Notes: generated by a model from the letters alone, not told the origin. A DNA stretch of 10,008 nucleotides from an uncultured bacterium (GCA_902803265.1 CADCPD010000147.1:1-10008), one strand, 5' to 3'; counted from the first letter of the stretch, positions 1 to 6,655 are shown. A program made the numbers and translations.

Positions 1-1386
1 ATAATTTATGCATGGATTTATTATGAAATCCAAATATTTGCATACAAAATCTGAAAAGGGTTTAATTATTGAAAGAACTGAACTTAAAAATCCTAAAAAA
101 CTTACAACAGCAAGGAATGGTGCAATTAATATATTCGCAAATATTGAATAAAGGCTAATTGTATTAAAATAGAACATTTGCAACGGTATAACCCATATTT
201 GCGCAATTGCAGGAATGCTTATTGATGATATTATCCATTTTAAAATTCTGTTTGAAAATTTTGAACTTAAATCATAGCTTATAAGTAATCCGAAAGTTAC
301 CATGAACGATAACTGAAAACTTATATTGTTTATATATGCAGGATTATATAAAAGCATGATGAATGCAACCATAGAAAGTAGTGCAACGCTGTGAGTATCT
401 CGGTTTATAAGTTTGCCTATCAAAATAAATATAAGCATAGCTGCTGCTCTTATAACGCTTGCTCCTAATCCTGTCATAAGAGAATAAAGAATTATCATGA
501 ATATACCGCTGATAACTGTTATTCTAAATGGTACACGTAAACTATTTAGTATAAAATACCAAAATCCGTATATGAATGCTACATTCATTCCTGATGCTGC
601 TAAAATATGTAAAAGACCGGAATTTATAAATGAAATCTTAATAAATTCAGGTGGGCTGACCGCATCATCCCCGAAAACAATTCCTCCTAATATTTCTGCA
701 GCAGGTGATTTTAAATATTTTGCATGCGTTTCTATAATTCTATTTCTTAAATTATTTAAGTTTATTATTTGTTTATTTATAAATGTATTATTGTTATTTT
801 CTATCTTTCTTATGCCATCAGAAGTTGCATAAAAAACGTTGTGAGTATTGAAATTTTTTAAGTAGTCTGCGTAATCAAATTGAGAAGGATTTCCTGCTTT
901 AAAAGGTGGTCTTAACGCACCTTCGATTTCGTAAGAATTTTTAGTTTGCAAATTAAGAGGTTTGTTATTATTTTTTACTGATACAAATACGTTTGAATTG
1001 ATATTTTCTGTCTTTTCTCCGTTAACATTTATACTTTTTACATAAAAATAGAATTTTGTGTTATATTCGTTTTCTTTGGGAATACTTTTTATTTCACCTG
1101 TTATCGTGCAATTGCATGGTGCATAGGTTGATAAATTATCGCTGTTTTTTATTTGCAATATGCAATTAAAGAAACCAATATAAAAAATGAATATCCAAAC
1201 GAGAACTAATTTTGGCGAAACTATATTTTTTAATATTAACGCCAATAATATAACAGTTATAATGCTGCTAATAATTATTGTTCCCTGAGTGAAAAAAGCA
1301 TATAACCCTAAAATATAAAAAAGAGTTACAGAAAACATTATTATATTTTTGTTTTGAAATATTTCGTTTATCAAGGCTTTGTGCAT
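1..1386 (-). CDS. comEC: ComEC/Rec2 family DNA internalization channel, N-terminal part (truncated by window edge)
   Basis: ComEC forms the inner-membrane channel that takes single-stranded DNA into the cytoplasm during natural transformation. I translated the minus strand by hand: 462 codons run without a stop from the ATG at 1386 to the window edge. Residues ~13-65 form two to three hydrophobic segments. Next comes a soluble part typical of the DUF4131 region, ending near residues 158-185 in GNPSQFDYADYLKNF, the family's 'PGNPG-FDY-YL' signature. Around residues 255-270 the sequence GLLHILAASGMNVAFI matches the 'GLSHLLAISGLHV' start of the Competence domain, and many membrane helices follow. 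Full-length family members are commonly 700-800 residues, so the rest of the permease and any C-terminal metallo-beta-lactamase domain lie outside the window. No strong Shine-Dalgarno sequence precedes the ATG. The gene is divergent from the leader and paralogue block. Family assignment is secure; activity cannot be judged from a fragment. Confidence 0.9.
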   Translation of the reverse strand, partial: MHKALINEIFQNKNIIMFSVTLFYILGLYAFFTQGTIIISSIITVILLALILKNIVSPKLVLVWIFIFYIGFFNCILQIKNSDNLSTYAPCNCTITGEIKSIPKENEYNTKFYFYVKSINVNGEKTENINSNVFVSVKNNNKPLNLQTKNSYEIEGALRPPFKAGNPSQFDYADYLKNFNTHNVFYATSDGIRKIENNNNTFINKQIINLNNLRNRIIETHAKYLKSPAAEILGGIVFGDDAVSPPEFIKISFINSGLLHILAASGMNVAFIYGFWYFILNSLRVPFRITVISGIFMIILYSLMTGLGASVIRAAAMLIFILIGKLINRDTHSVALLSMVAFIMLLYNPAYINNISFQLSFMVTFGLLISYDLSSKFSNRILKWIISSISIPAIAQIWVIPLQMFYFNTISLYSIFANILIAPFLAVVSFLGFLSSVLSIIKPFSDFVCKYLDFIINPCINY

Positions 1387-1412
1387 ATTTCAATTATTGA
1401 ATAATTAAAGTT

Positions 1413-1441
1413 ATTATATGTTAAATATTAAGGAATGTTAC
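1413..1441 (-). promoter_or_regulatory. Candidate sigma-70-type promoter of comEC
   Basis: On the minus strand, GTAACA (1441-1436) is followed after 17 nt by a perfect TATAAT (1418-1413), about 27 nt upstream of the comEC ATG. The -35 box matches the consensus at 4 of 6 positions. It lies inside the left arm of the inverted repeat that begins the divergent leader, so the two transcription units share control sequence here. The call rests on sequence match alone. Confidence 0.45.
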
Positions 1442-1601
1442 GACAAATATATGCTTGTTACATTTCTTTACATGGCCTCATGACGCGCAAAAGACGGGCA
1501 TCATGGGGCTAGAATTCAACCATGGCATGGGTTTTGGGCAAATAAATAATTAAAGTTTTAATTCAAGTGTGCCGACGTATAAAAAGGAAAGGAAAAAAGT
1601 A
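1430..1601 (+). promoter_or_regulatory. Conserved structured leader, copy 1, upstream of the first MGLAASQAR gene
   Basis: This 172-nt stretch aligns without gaps to 3161-3332, with about 17 differences; 1454-1601 differs at only 9 of 148 positions. Seen directly: an imperfect inverted repeat (1430-1442 with 1456-1468; 10 Watson-Crick pairs, 2 G-U, 1 mismatch). A second stem pairs 1475-1486 with 1498-1509 (10 Watson-Crick, 1 G-U, 1 mismatch) around the invariant 11-nt loop GCAAAAGACGG. A smaller AACC/GGTT pairing follows near 1517-1535. The Shine-Dalgarno AAGGAAAGG (1584-1592) lies 9 nt before the ATG. A TAAAGTTT (1551-1558) with GCCGAC (1571-1576) resembles a sigma-28 promoter, but with a spacer 1 nt too long. 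A weak TTCAAT-N17-TATTAT (1389-1417) could start an RNA just before the first stem. I do not recognise it as a known riboswitch. Whether it acts as RNA or as DNA operator sites is undecided. Confidence 0.6.
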
Positions 1602-3101
1602 ATGGGATTAGCAGCATCACAAGCTAGATTATTAACATTAACTTCAAGATGTATCGATCTTGAACTTAAATGTATGCAATTATCTGCTGAACAAATCAGA
1701 AATGCTAGTGCTGCTTGTTCTCTTTCTGAAGATTACAATAATCAATTGGATGTTTTAGAAGCAAGATCAAAAACTGAAGGTGATCCTTTATGTATATACA
1801 AAAATAATGATGCTTCAAAAGATCTTACTGAGGATGATATAAAATTAGCAGCAGCTGATATTAAAAATTTAGGTTACAATGTTGTGTTATCAAAATTTGC
1901 TAACGATAATGGAACCGTTGCAGCTCCAGAAGTTCGTACTCCTGATCAAATTAAAGCTAATATTGATGCAGTAAAACAAGCATCTTTCGAACCTAGAAAC
2001 AATTATGATTTTGCTGTTAAACAAATTGAAAGTTTAGAAAATCAAAATACAGAATTAGTTGCAGCAAAAGAAGCTTATATAGAATCTGCTAATTTATCTA
2101 CAGACCAAGTAAAAGAATTAAAACAACAAGTAGATACTTCAATAACTGAATTCCAAACAACAATTAATGACAGATCAACTGATATTTCTACTGAAGAAGG
2201 AAATATAAGAACTGCAAGTTCTGATATATCTCGTTATGGTGCAGAATGTGCAACACAAAGAGCAAGAATGAATCAAGCTAGCGTTGATATGAATGCTATG
2301 ACAAAAGATTCTGATGGTAATTATGTACCTGATGAAAAAGTTAGAGCACGAGCACAAGAAATCTTTAATGATGCGCAAACTAAATTCGGTAACGCTTCAA
2401 ACGCTAAAATGCAAGCAGAAAGTGATAAAACCGCTGCTGAACAAAGAAAATCTGACGCTGAAAGATTAAAAAGAGAGGCTGAAGATAATAAAAGAGCAGC
2501 TGAAGCTAAATCAAAAGCTTATCAAGAAAAAATAGATAATACTAATTTAGATGTTGAAGCTAAATGTAAAGAGATTGATGGTAAAATCTCTAATAATAAC
2601 ACTACAAAAGGTGTTTATGAAGCTTCTAGAGATAACGTTAAATTAATAGTTGAAGCTTATGACAAATCAATAGCTGACTTAGAAGGCGAATTAGCTATTT
2701 CTCAAAATGTATATTCTGATGATGAAAACAAAATGCTTTCTGATGCTGAAGTTAATAACTCAACATTGGTATCAAACTTGTTGAATGGTTCTTTAGTTAT
2801 TGTAGATGGTAGTGGACATAAATGTTCTTACGATGATCTTGTTCAAACACTTCTAAGCAGATACACTGCATCTTCTGGTGAATCAGGTACTACTATTGAT
2901 AGAACTGCATACAATGAAGCAAAAGATAAAGCAGACAGAGATTATGATTTGGCACAAAAGAAATTATCATTAGCTGATAAGAGAATCCAAATGGAAATGA
3001 CTCAAACTCAAACTCAATTAAATGCTTGTAACAAGGAAATGGAATCAGTTAAGACATTAATTGATAAGAACATTGAAAGAGGTTTTGATTACTCAATCTA
3101 G
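1602..3101 (+). CDS. MGLAASQAR-type protein of unknown function, coiled-coil-rich paralogue 1
   Basis: Function not recognised. The start is the ATG at 1602, because AAGGAAAGG sits 9 nt upstream and the paralogue shares exactly this start; an in-frame GTG at 1569 has no ribosome binding site. The 499-residue product begins MGLAASQARLLTLTSR, a short helical segment with no signal peptide or membrane span. Residues ~136-215 and especially ~255-345 are rich in Ala, Lys, Glu and Gln and read as long coiled coils. Near 378-406 a short non-helical segment (NNSTLVSNLLNGSLVIVDG) precedes a C-terminal helix ending in SVKTLIDKNIERGFDYSI. Cys17, Cys24, Cys39 and Cys476 are matched in the neighbouring paralogue. 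Conserved helical ends around a variable centre recall flagellin, hook and needle subunits, but I see no actual flagellin motif. Export or assembly on the cell surface is therefore only a hypothesis. No terminator follows before the second leader. Confidence 0.8.
   Translation: MGLAASQARLLTLTSRCIDLELKCMQLSAEQIRNASAACSLSEDYNNQLDVLEARSKTEGDPLCIYKNNDASKDLTEDDIKLAAADIKNLGYNVVLSKFANDNGTVAAPEVRTPDQIKANIDAVKQASFEPRNNYDFAVKQIESLENQNTELVAAKEAYIESANLSTDQVKELKQQVDTSITEFQTTINDRSTDISTEEGNIRTASSDISRYGAECATQRARMNQASVDMNAMTKDSDGNYVPDEKVRARAQEIFNDAQTKFGNASNAKMQAESDKTAAEQRKSDAERLKREAEDNKRAAEAKSKAYQEKIDNTNLDVEAKCKEIDGKISNNNTTKGVYEASRDNVKLIVEAYDKSIADLEGELAISQNVYSDDENKMLSDAEVNNSTLVSNLLNGSLVIVDGSGHKCSYDDLVQTLLSRYTASSGESGTTIDRTAYNEAKDKADRDYDLAQKKLSLADKRIQMEMTQTQTQLNACNKEMESVKTLIDKNIERGFDYSI
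3043..3085 (+). repeat. 43-nt exact direct repeat at the 3' end of paralogue 1 (partner 4612-4654)
   Basis: This stretch encodes the conserved C-terminal helix ending in the shared residues SVKTLIDKNIERGF. It is identical base for base to 4612-4654, including third codon positions. Upstream the two genes differ at many positions. Identity at silent sites argues for recent duplication or recombination rather than protein-level constraint alone. Confidence 0.85.
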
Positions 3102-3160
3102 TAAAAATTAATACATAATCTCTAAAACGCAGATATAAAAGAAAAAAATATCAAAACATT

Positions 3161-3332
3161 AAGAAATGTAACAGGAAATATGCTCTTGTTACATTTCTTT
3201 ACATGAGCTCATGATGCGCAAAAGACGGGCATAATGAGGCTAGAATTCAACCATGGCATGGGTTTCGGGCAAATAAATAATTAAAGTTTTAATTTAGGTG
3301 TGCCGACATATAAAAAGGAAAGGAAAAAAGTA
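3161..3332 (+). promoter_or_regulatory. Conserved structured leader, copy 2, upstream of the second MGLAASQAR gene
   Basis: This is the second copy of the leader, offset by exactly 1731 nt. Here the first stem is perfect: AAGAAATGTAACA (3161-3173) pairs with TGTTACATTTCTT (3187-3199), 13 bp around a 13-nt loop. The second stem (3206-3217 with 3229-3240) keeps 9 pairs around the same GCAAAAGACGG loop. Relative to copy 1, a T-G pair becomes T-A and a C-A mismatch becomes T-A, but one G-C becomes G-A and two basal pairs are lost. The changes are therefore only partly compensatory. TAAAGTTT (3282-3289), GCCGAC (3302-3307) and the Shine-Dalgarno (3315-3323) are conserved. The leader starts 59 nt after the stop of paralogue 1, with no terminator between them, so this copy could lie inside a longer transcript or begin its own. 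Confidence 0.6.
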
Positions 3333-4676
3333 ATGGGATTAGCAGCATCACAAGCTAGATTATTAACATTAACTTCAAGATGTATCGACCTTGAACTTAA
3401 ATGTATGCGCTTTTCTAATCAACAGATTAGAAATGCTCAAAAAGCTTGTGAATTATCTGAAGATTATAATATGCAATTAGATATGTTGGCTGATCGTTAT
3501 GATGCGTCAAGAAATGCGCAGTCATCTTTCAGTGATGATAATTCATATATTAAAACAATTAGTTTAACAGGTATGTCTGCTGCTCAATTGAAGAATTCTT
3601 ACGGTATCACTCTTGCTTTGGCTTCACCTTCTGGAACAGGTAATAATGGTGAATTTGATCCAAATTCTATTAATTATGAATCTCATGTTCACTTAGTTCC
3701 TGGACAATCATTTGCTTCTTCTCAAAAATATAGTGAAAAAGCAATGTCATTTATCGCAACATATGGTACTGCTAATTTCAAAGAAGAAGAAGTAGATGTT
3801 ACCAGTGAATCATATGCACTATCACAAGGTTTAACAAGTCAAGAATACCATCAGGTTTATAATTTCTATTCTAGTAGTACTCACAAAAATGATGATAATC
3901 CGAGCCAACTACATAATGAGTTAGGTAATCGTTTTAATTCTCCAAATGTTAATCAAATGCATAAATTGTTGGAAGAGTATTATTACGCAGGCAAACGTGG
4001 TAATAATAAAACAAAAATTTATAAAAATGAAATGGGTATAGAGAAATCTACATGGCAAAGTGCGTTGAGCTCTGCAGCTTCATCTGCAGGATTGAATCGT
4101 GCTGCATTTGAACAATGTGTAAAAAATGGTGGATCTATAACAGACACTCAAATTCAACAAACTGCAGGTAAATATTCTATAGACTATTCAAATTTTAATG
4201 GTCAAACCTTTAATGGTTATGATCAAGCTCTTTCAATAGCAAAGAATTCATACAAAATGTCACCTGAATATCAAAATTATTTAAACAATCCTCAAGGAAC
4301 CGGTGATTCTGATATACTTTCAGAAGCAGAAAGTGATAAATCTAAATTATGGCAATATGTCGCTAGTGGTGTTATTGTTCTCCAAAGTGAAGGTGGTGGT
4401 CCTGTAACTAACTTTAATGCTTATGAAGTTGTTGAACAAAAAGAAGAAGTTGCTGTTGATGTGTATGATAAAGAACAATATAAGAGCGATAAAGAAAGAT
4501 TAGAAAGAGAATATGATAATCAAACAAAGAGATTATCATTAGAAGATAAGAAAATCCAAGCTCAAATGACGCAAGTTCAAACGGAATTGAATGCTTGTAA
4601 CTCAGAAATTCAATCAGTTAAGACATTAATTGATAAGAACATTGAAAGAGGTTTCAATTACGGTTATAACGCATAA
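3333..4676 (+). CDS. MGLAASQAR-type protein of unknown function, Asn/Ser-rich paralogue 2
   Basis: Function not recognised. The ATG at 3333 lies 9 nt after AAGGAAAGG, as in paralogue 1. The product has 447 residues. Its first 25 residues equal those of paralogue 1, and the DNA over 3333-3408 differs at one base. After residue ~50 the proteins diverge completely. The centre (residues ~60-325) is rich in Asn, Ser, Tyr and Gln and is not coiled coil. Similarity returns near 328-356, where LSEAESDKSKLWQYVASG aligns with LSDAEVNNSTLVSNLLNG of paralogue 1. It continues in a charged C-terminal helix (~380-440) ending IDKNIERGFNYGYNA. Cys17, Cys24, Cys39 and Cys422 correspond to the four shared cysteines. 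There is no signal peptide or membrane segment. Tandem position and shared ends point to duplication followed by replacement of the centre. It is followed directly by a strong terminator. Confidence 0.8.
   Translation: MGLAASQARLLTLTSRCIDLELKCMRFSNQQIRNAQKACELSEDYNMQLDMLADRYDASRNAQSSFSDDNSYIKTISLTGMSAAQLKNSYGITLALASPSGTGNNGEFDPNSINYESHVHLVPGQSFASSQKYSEKAMSFIATYGTANFKEEEVDVTSESYALSQGLTSQEYHQVYNFYSSSTHKNDDNPSQLHNELGNRFNSPNVNQMHKLLEEYYYAGKRGNNKTKIYKNEMGIEKSTWQSALSSAASSAGLNRAAFEQCVKNGGSITDTQIQQTAGKYSIDYSNFNGQTFNGYDQALSIAKNSYKMSPEYQNYLNNPQGTGDSDILSEAESDKSKLWQYVASGVIVLQSEGGGPVTNFNAYEVVEQKEEVAVDVYDKEQYKSDKERLEREYDNQTKRLSLEDKKIQAQMTQVQTELNACNSEIQSVKTLIDKNIERGFNYGYNA
4612..4654 (+). repeat. 43-nt exact direct repeat at the 3' end of paralogue 2 (partner 3043-3085)
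   Basis: This is the second member of the exact repeat that encodes the conserved C-terminal helix. The identity stops abruptly at 4655, where the tails differ (NYGYNA against DYSI). With the shared 5' segment it brackets the divergent centre of the gene. Confidence 0.85.
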
Positions 4677-4677
4677 T

Positions 4678-4712
4678 AAAAAGGTATTTCAGAAAAATCG
4701 AAATACCTTTTT
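4678..4712. terminator. Bidirectional intrinsic terminator between convergent genes
   Basis: AAAAAGGTATTTC (4678-4690) pairs perfectly over 13 bp with GAAATACCTTTTT (4700-4712) around a 9-nt loop. The A-run and T-run on either side give a U-tract on both strands. It begins 2 nt after the stop of paralogue 2 and ends 3 nt before the last codon of the minus-strand glycosyltransferase, so it can end both transcripts. Confidence 0.9.
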
Positions 4713-4714
4713 TA

Positions 4715-5584
4715 TTATCTTAAAACATGCTTTTTTATAAAATTCTTTAATCTGACTCTTAGCGGATTTTTTGGTGGTTTTGTTATTGGATAAGTTCCGC
4801 TCTTTAATTTTTGTATTCCATCTTCATTATATTCTATTTCAGAGTAATATTTTTTAAACAATTTTAAATAATATTCATAACTTTCCGGATTTTTTTTGTA
4901 CAAAAGCCCATTAAAGTAATCCATGTTTTTTATTGTTTCTTCTTTTTCAAACATTGTCGGCTTTGCACCATGATAATGGAGTATGACAGCATTTTCATCT
5001 ATTCCCCAGTATATTTTGTGATTGTATTTCAAATTCAGAGGAGAACATTTTTTACTGTAATATAATTGATATGCCGTTTGATCCCATGTTACGAGTCTCC
5101 ATAAGTTCCATTTTATAAATTTGCAAAATCCTTTATATGTTTTTCTAAGATTTTTTATGTTCATAATCATGACGCCGGTATTAAATAGTTTTGAGTTTTC
5201 TATATCAACTTCAGGTGCACAGCAAAAATATTCGGGTTTTGGATTTATGTCATCAATATCTTTCAAAAATATTACATCGCAATCTGTGTATAAAACATAA
5301 TCATCTTCTGTTTCAATCATAGGAATATCACATCTTAAATATGCGCCTGTAGATATTTTTAATTCATTTCCTTTATATTTTTTCTCTAAAATCGGATATA
5401 AATTACTTCTGTGATAAATAATTTTTACGCCTCGTTCTTCAAGCCATTTTGTAAAATCATTTGACTTGCCGTCATAGATAAAATGAGGTTTTAGAGTTGT
5501 ATTTTTTAATGCAGAAGTAACGGCCGCTTTTATTAGAGGTTCATATTCTCTGGATTGTTCATTACATGCAAAATACCATTTCAT
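4715..5584 (-). CDS. Family 8-like (GT-A) glycosyltransferase
   Basis: This is a 289-residue enzyme that probably transfers a sugar from a nucleotide donor (UDP-glucose or UDP-galactose type) to a surface glycan. Visible signatures: TGAYLRCDIP (residues 79-88); the metal-binding DxD as YTDCDVIFLKDI, with Asp101 and Asp103; FNTGVMIMN (134-142); WDQTAYQLYY (167-176); and the late histidines of ILHYHGAKP (His203 and His205). This order and spacing fit GT8 enzymes such as LgtC-type galactosyltransferases and glycogenins, which are retaining. The C-terminus after ~250 is basic, ending PLRVRLKNFIKKHVLR, which suggests peripheral membrane attachment. The start overlaps the galE stop as ATGA (4 nt), implying translational coupling; its own ribosome binding site is poor. 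Since galE makes UDP-galactose, UDP-galactose is a plausible donor, but acceptor and linkage cannot be read from the sequence. Confidence 0.82.
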   Translation of the reverse strand: MKWYFACNEQSREYEPLIKAAVTSALKNTTLKPHFIYDGKSNDFTKWLEERGVKIIYHRSNLYPILEKKYKGNELKISTGAYLRCDIPMIETEDDYVLYTDCDVIFLKDIDDINPKPEYFCCAPEVDIENSKLFNTGVMIMNIKNLRKTYKGFCKFIKWNLWRLVTWDQTAYQLYYSKKCSPLNLKYNHKIYWGIDENAVILHYHGAKPTMFEKEETIKNMDYFNGLLYKKNPESYEYYLKLFKKYYSEIEYNEDGIQKLKSGTYPITKPPKNPLRVRLKNFIKKHVLR

Positions 5585-6567
5585 GCTTTAAAATTTTTCT
5601 CCCATTCATAAGCTGTTTTTATACTATCTTCTATAGTGTGTGCAGGATTCCATTTTAAAATGGTTTTTGCTTTTTCAGAATTTGCGTATAATTTTGCGGG
5701 GTCTCCGTCTCTTCTTTCTCTGAGTTTAACCGGTATTTTTTTATTTAGAACTTTTTGACATGCTTCAAATATTTCTTTAACACTTTGTCCGTTTTCTGTT
5801 CCTAAATTAAAAATATCAGACACGTTATTTTGTTCAAGATATTTATATGCCAGAAAATGAGCTTCAGCCAAATCATTTACATTTACATAATCTCTAATGC
5901 ATGTTCCGTCAGGTGTGTCATAGTCTGTACCATATATATTAAATACATAATCATCTTGCACTGTTGATTTTAAAATATTTGGAATTAAGTGAGTTTCAGG
6001 ATTATGCCATTCTCCTATTCTTATCTTTTCATCGCATCCTGCAACATTGAAATATCTTAAAATTATGGATTTTAGGTTGTATGCTCTATCGTAATCTTTA
6101 AGTATTTTCTCTACTGTTAATTTCGTTTGTCCGTAAGGATTTACAGGATTTTGAGTGTGATTTTCGTCTATAGGTAAATATTTTGGCTCTCCGTATGTTG
6201 CACATGTTGATGAAAATACTATCTTTTTTACATTATTTTCTATCATTGTATTTAATAAATTTAGCGTTCCAACTACATTATTTTGATAATACTTTTTAGG
6301 ATTTTTTACACTTTCTTCTACTAGAGCATAAGCAGCAAAATGTAATACAGTATCAATTTTATATTGTTTAAAAACTTTATCGATATCAGATTTATTCTTT
6401 AAATCACCTTTTATAAAATATACATCTCCAAGTGTTTTTAAAGTTTCTACCGTTTCTATATGTCCGTTTTCAAGATTGTCGAAAACAACTATATCATTAT
6501 TTTTTTCTAAAAATTTTAATGCTGTGTGACTTCCGATATATCCTGCTGCTCCGGTTATTAAAATCAT
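5581..6567 (-). CDS. galE: UDP-glucose 4-epimerase
   Basis: GalE interconverts UDP-glucose and UDP-galactose (or the N-acetyl forms) in the cytoplasm and supplies galactose donors for glycans. The 328-residue length is typical. The Rossmann NAD-binding motif GAAGYIG is at residues 6-12, DNLENGH at 30-36, HFAAYALVEESV at ~76-87 and SSTCATYG at 119-126. The catalytic pair is Tyr145/Lys149 in NPYGQTKL. RYFNVAG and the later RDYVNVNDLAEAH and RRDGDPAKLYA blocks are also typical. The start is the ATG at 6567, giving the usual MILITG opening with AAGGAG 7 nt upstream. An in-frame TTG at 6621 would add 18 residues with no homology and would run through the promoter. It is followed by the GT8 gene with a 4-nt overlap. 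Its 5' region carries an inverted repeat that can mask the ribosome binding site. Confidence 0.95.
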   Translation of the reverse strand: MILITGAAGYIGSHTALKFLEKNNDIVVFDNLENGHIETVETLKTLGDVYFIKGDLKNKSDIDKVFKQYKIDTVLHFAAYALVEESVKNPKKYYQNNVVGTLNLLNTMIENNVKKIVFSSTCATYGEPKYLPIDENHTQNPVNPYGQTKLTVEKILKDYDRAYNLKSIILRYFNVAGCDEKIRIGEWHNPETHLIPNILKSTVQDDYVFNIYGTDYDTPDGTCIRDYVNVNDLAEAHFLAYKYLEQNNVSDIFNLGTENGQSVKEIFEACQKVLNKKIPVKLRERRDGDPAKLYANSEKAKTILKWNPAHTIEDSIKTAYEWEKNFKA

Positions 6568-6570
6568 CAA

Positions 6571-6616
6571 AAAGCTCCTTATTTCATACAATAAGTATGA
6601 CAAAATAAGGAGCTTT
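6571..6616 (-). promoter_or_regulatory. Inverted repeat that buries the galE ribosome binding site
   Basis: In the minus-strand RNA, AAAGCTCCTTATTT (6616-6603) pairs over 14 bp with AAATAAGGAGCTTT (6584-6571). After a 3-nt bulge an inner CATAC/GTATG stem closes on a 5-nt loop. The AAGGAG Shine-Dalgarno of galE (6580-6575) is wholly inside the 3' arm and its complement CTCCTT inside the 5' arm. An RNA reading through from the upstream ferritin-like gene would fold and hide the site. The run TTTTTG after the stem would also allow partial termination. Alternatively the repeat is a protein operator. Confidence 0.75.
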
Positions 6617-6621
6617 GTCAA
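6594..6621 (-). promoter_or_regulatory. galE: Sigma-70-type promoter of galE
   Basis: A perfect TTGACA -35 (6621-6616) is followed after 16 nt by CATACT (6599-6594; 4 of 6 to TATAAT). Transcription would start near 6587, inside the 5-bp inner stem of the inverted repeat and past its 5' arm. RNA from this promoter would carry a ~20-nt leader with a free AAGGAG site, unlike RNA coming from upstream. Confidence 0.6.
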
Positions 6622-6655
6622 TATAATGACAGAAATTATAATATTGGCGTACTTG

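Noticed and set aside
497..832. Plus-strand open frame of 111 codons
   Set aside because: It lies opposite comEC, whose minus-strand frame is open for 462 codons and carries family motifs; the plus-strand frame is a shadow.
1524..1541. Sigma-54-like TGGCA...TTGG element in the leader
   Set aside because: The essential GC at the -12 position is not at the required distance; the nearest GC is 2 nt too far, and no enhancer-binding protein is nearby.
1569..1601. GTG start adding MPTYKKERKKV to paralogue 1 (and the same at 3300)
   Set aside because: No Shine-Dalgarno precedes the GTG, while AAGGAAAGG sits well placed before the ATG. One silent difference between copies (ACG/ACA) is too little to argue for coding.
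1430..1601. c-di-GMP-I (GEMM) riboswitch, suggested by GACGCGCAAAAG
   Set aside because: The rest of the GEMM core (the GACGCAAAGCC context, tetraloop-receptor arrangement and GGTAGC-type second strand) is absent.
2175..2378. Minus-strand open frame inside paralogue 1
   Set aside because: It is antisense to a well-supported coding region and has no ribosome binding site or recognisable motif.
3161..3199. Inverted repeat as an intrinsic terminator of paralogue 1
   Set aside because: There is no proper U-tract after the stem, and copy 1 of the same repeat has no upstream gene on that strand to terminate.
6568..6621. TTG start giving galE an 18-residue extension
   Set aside because: The extension reads through the -35, hairpin and Shine-Dalgarno sequences and has no counterpart in GalE proteins; MILITG is the normal N-terminus.
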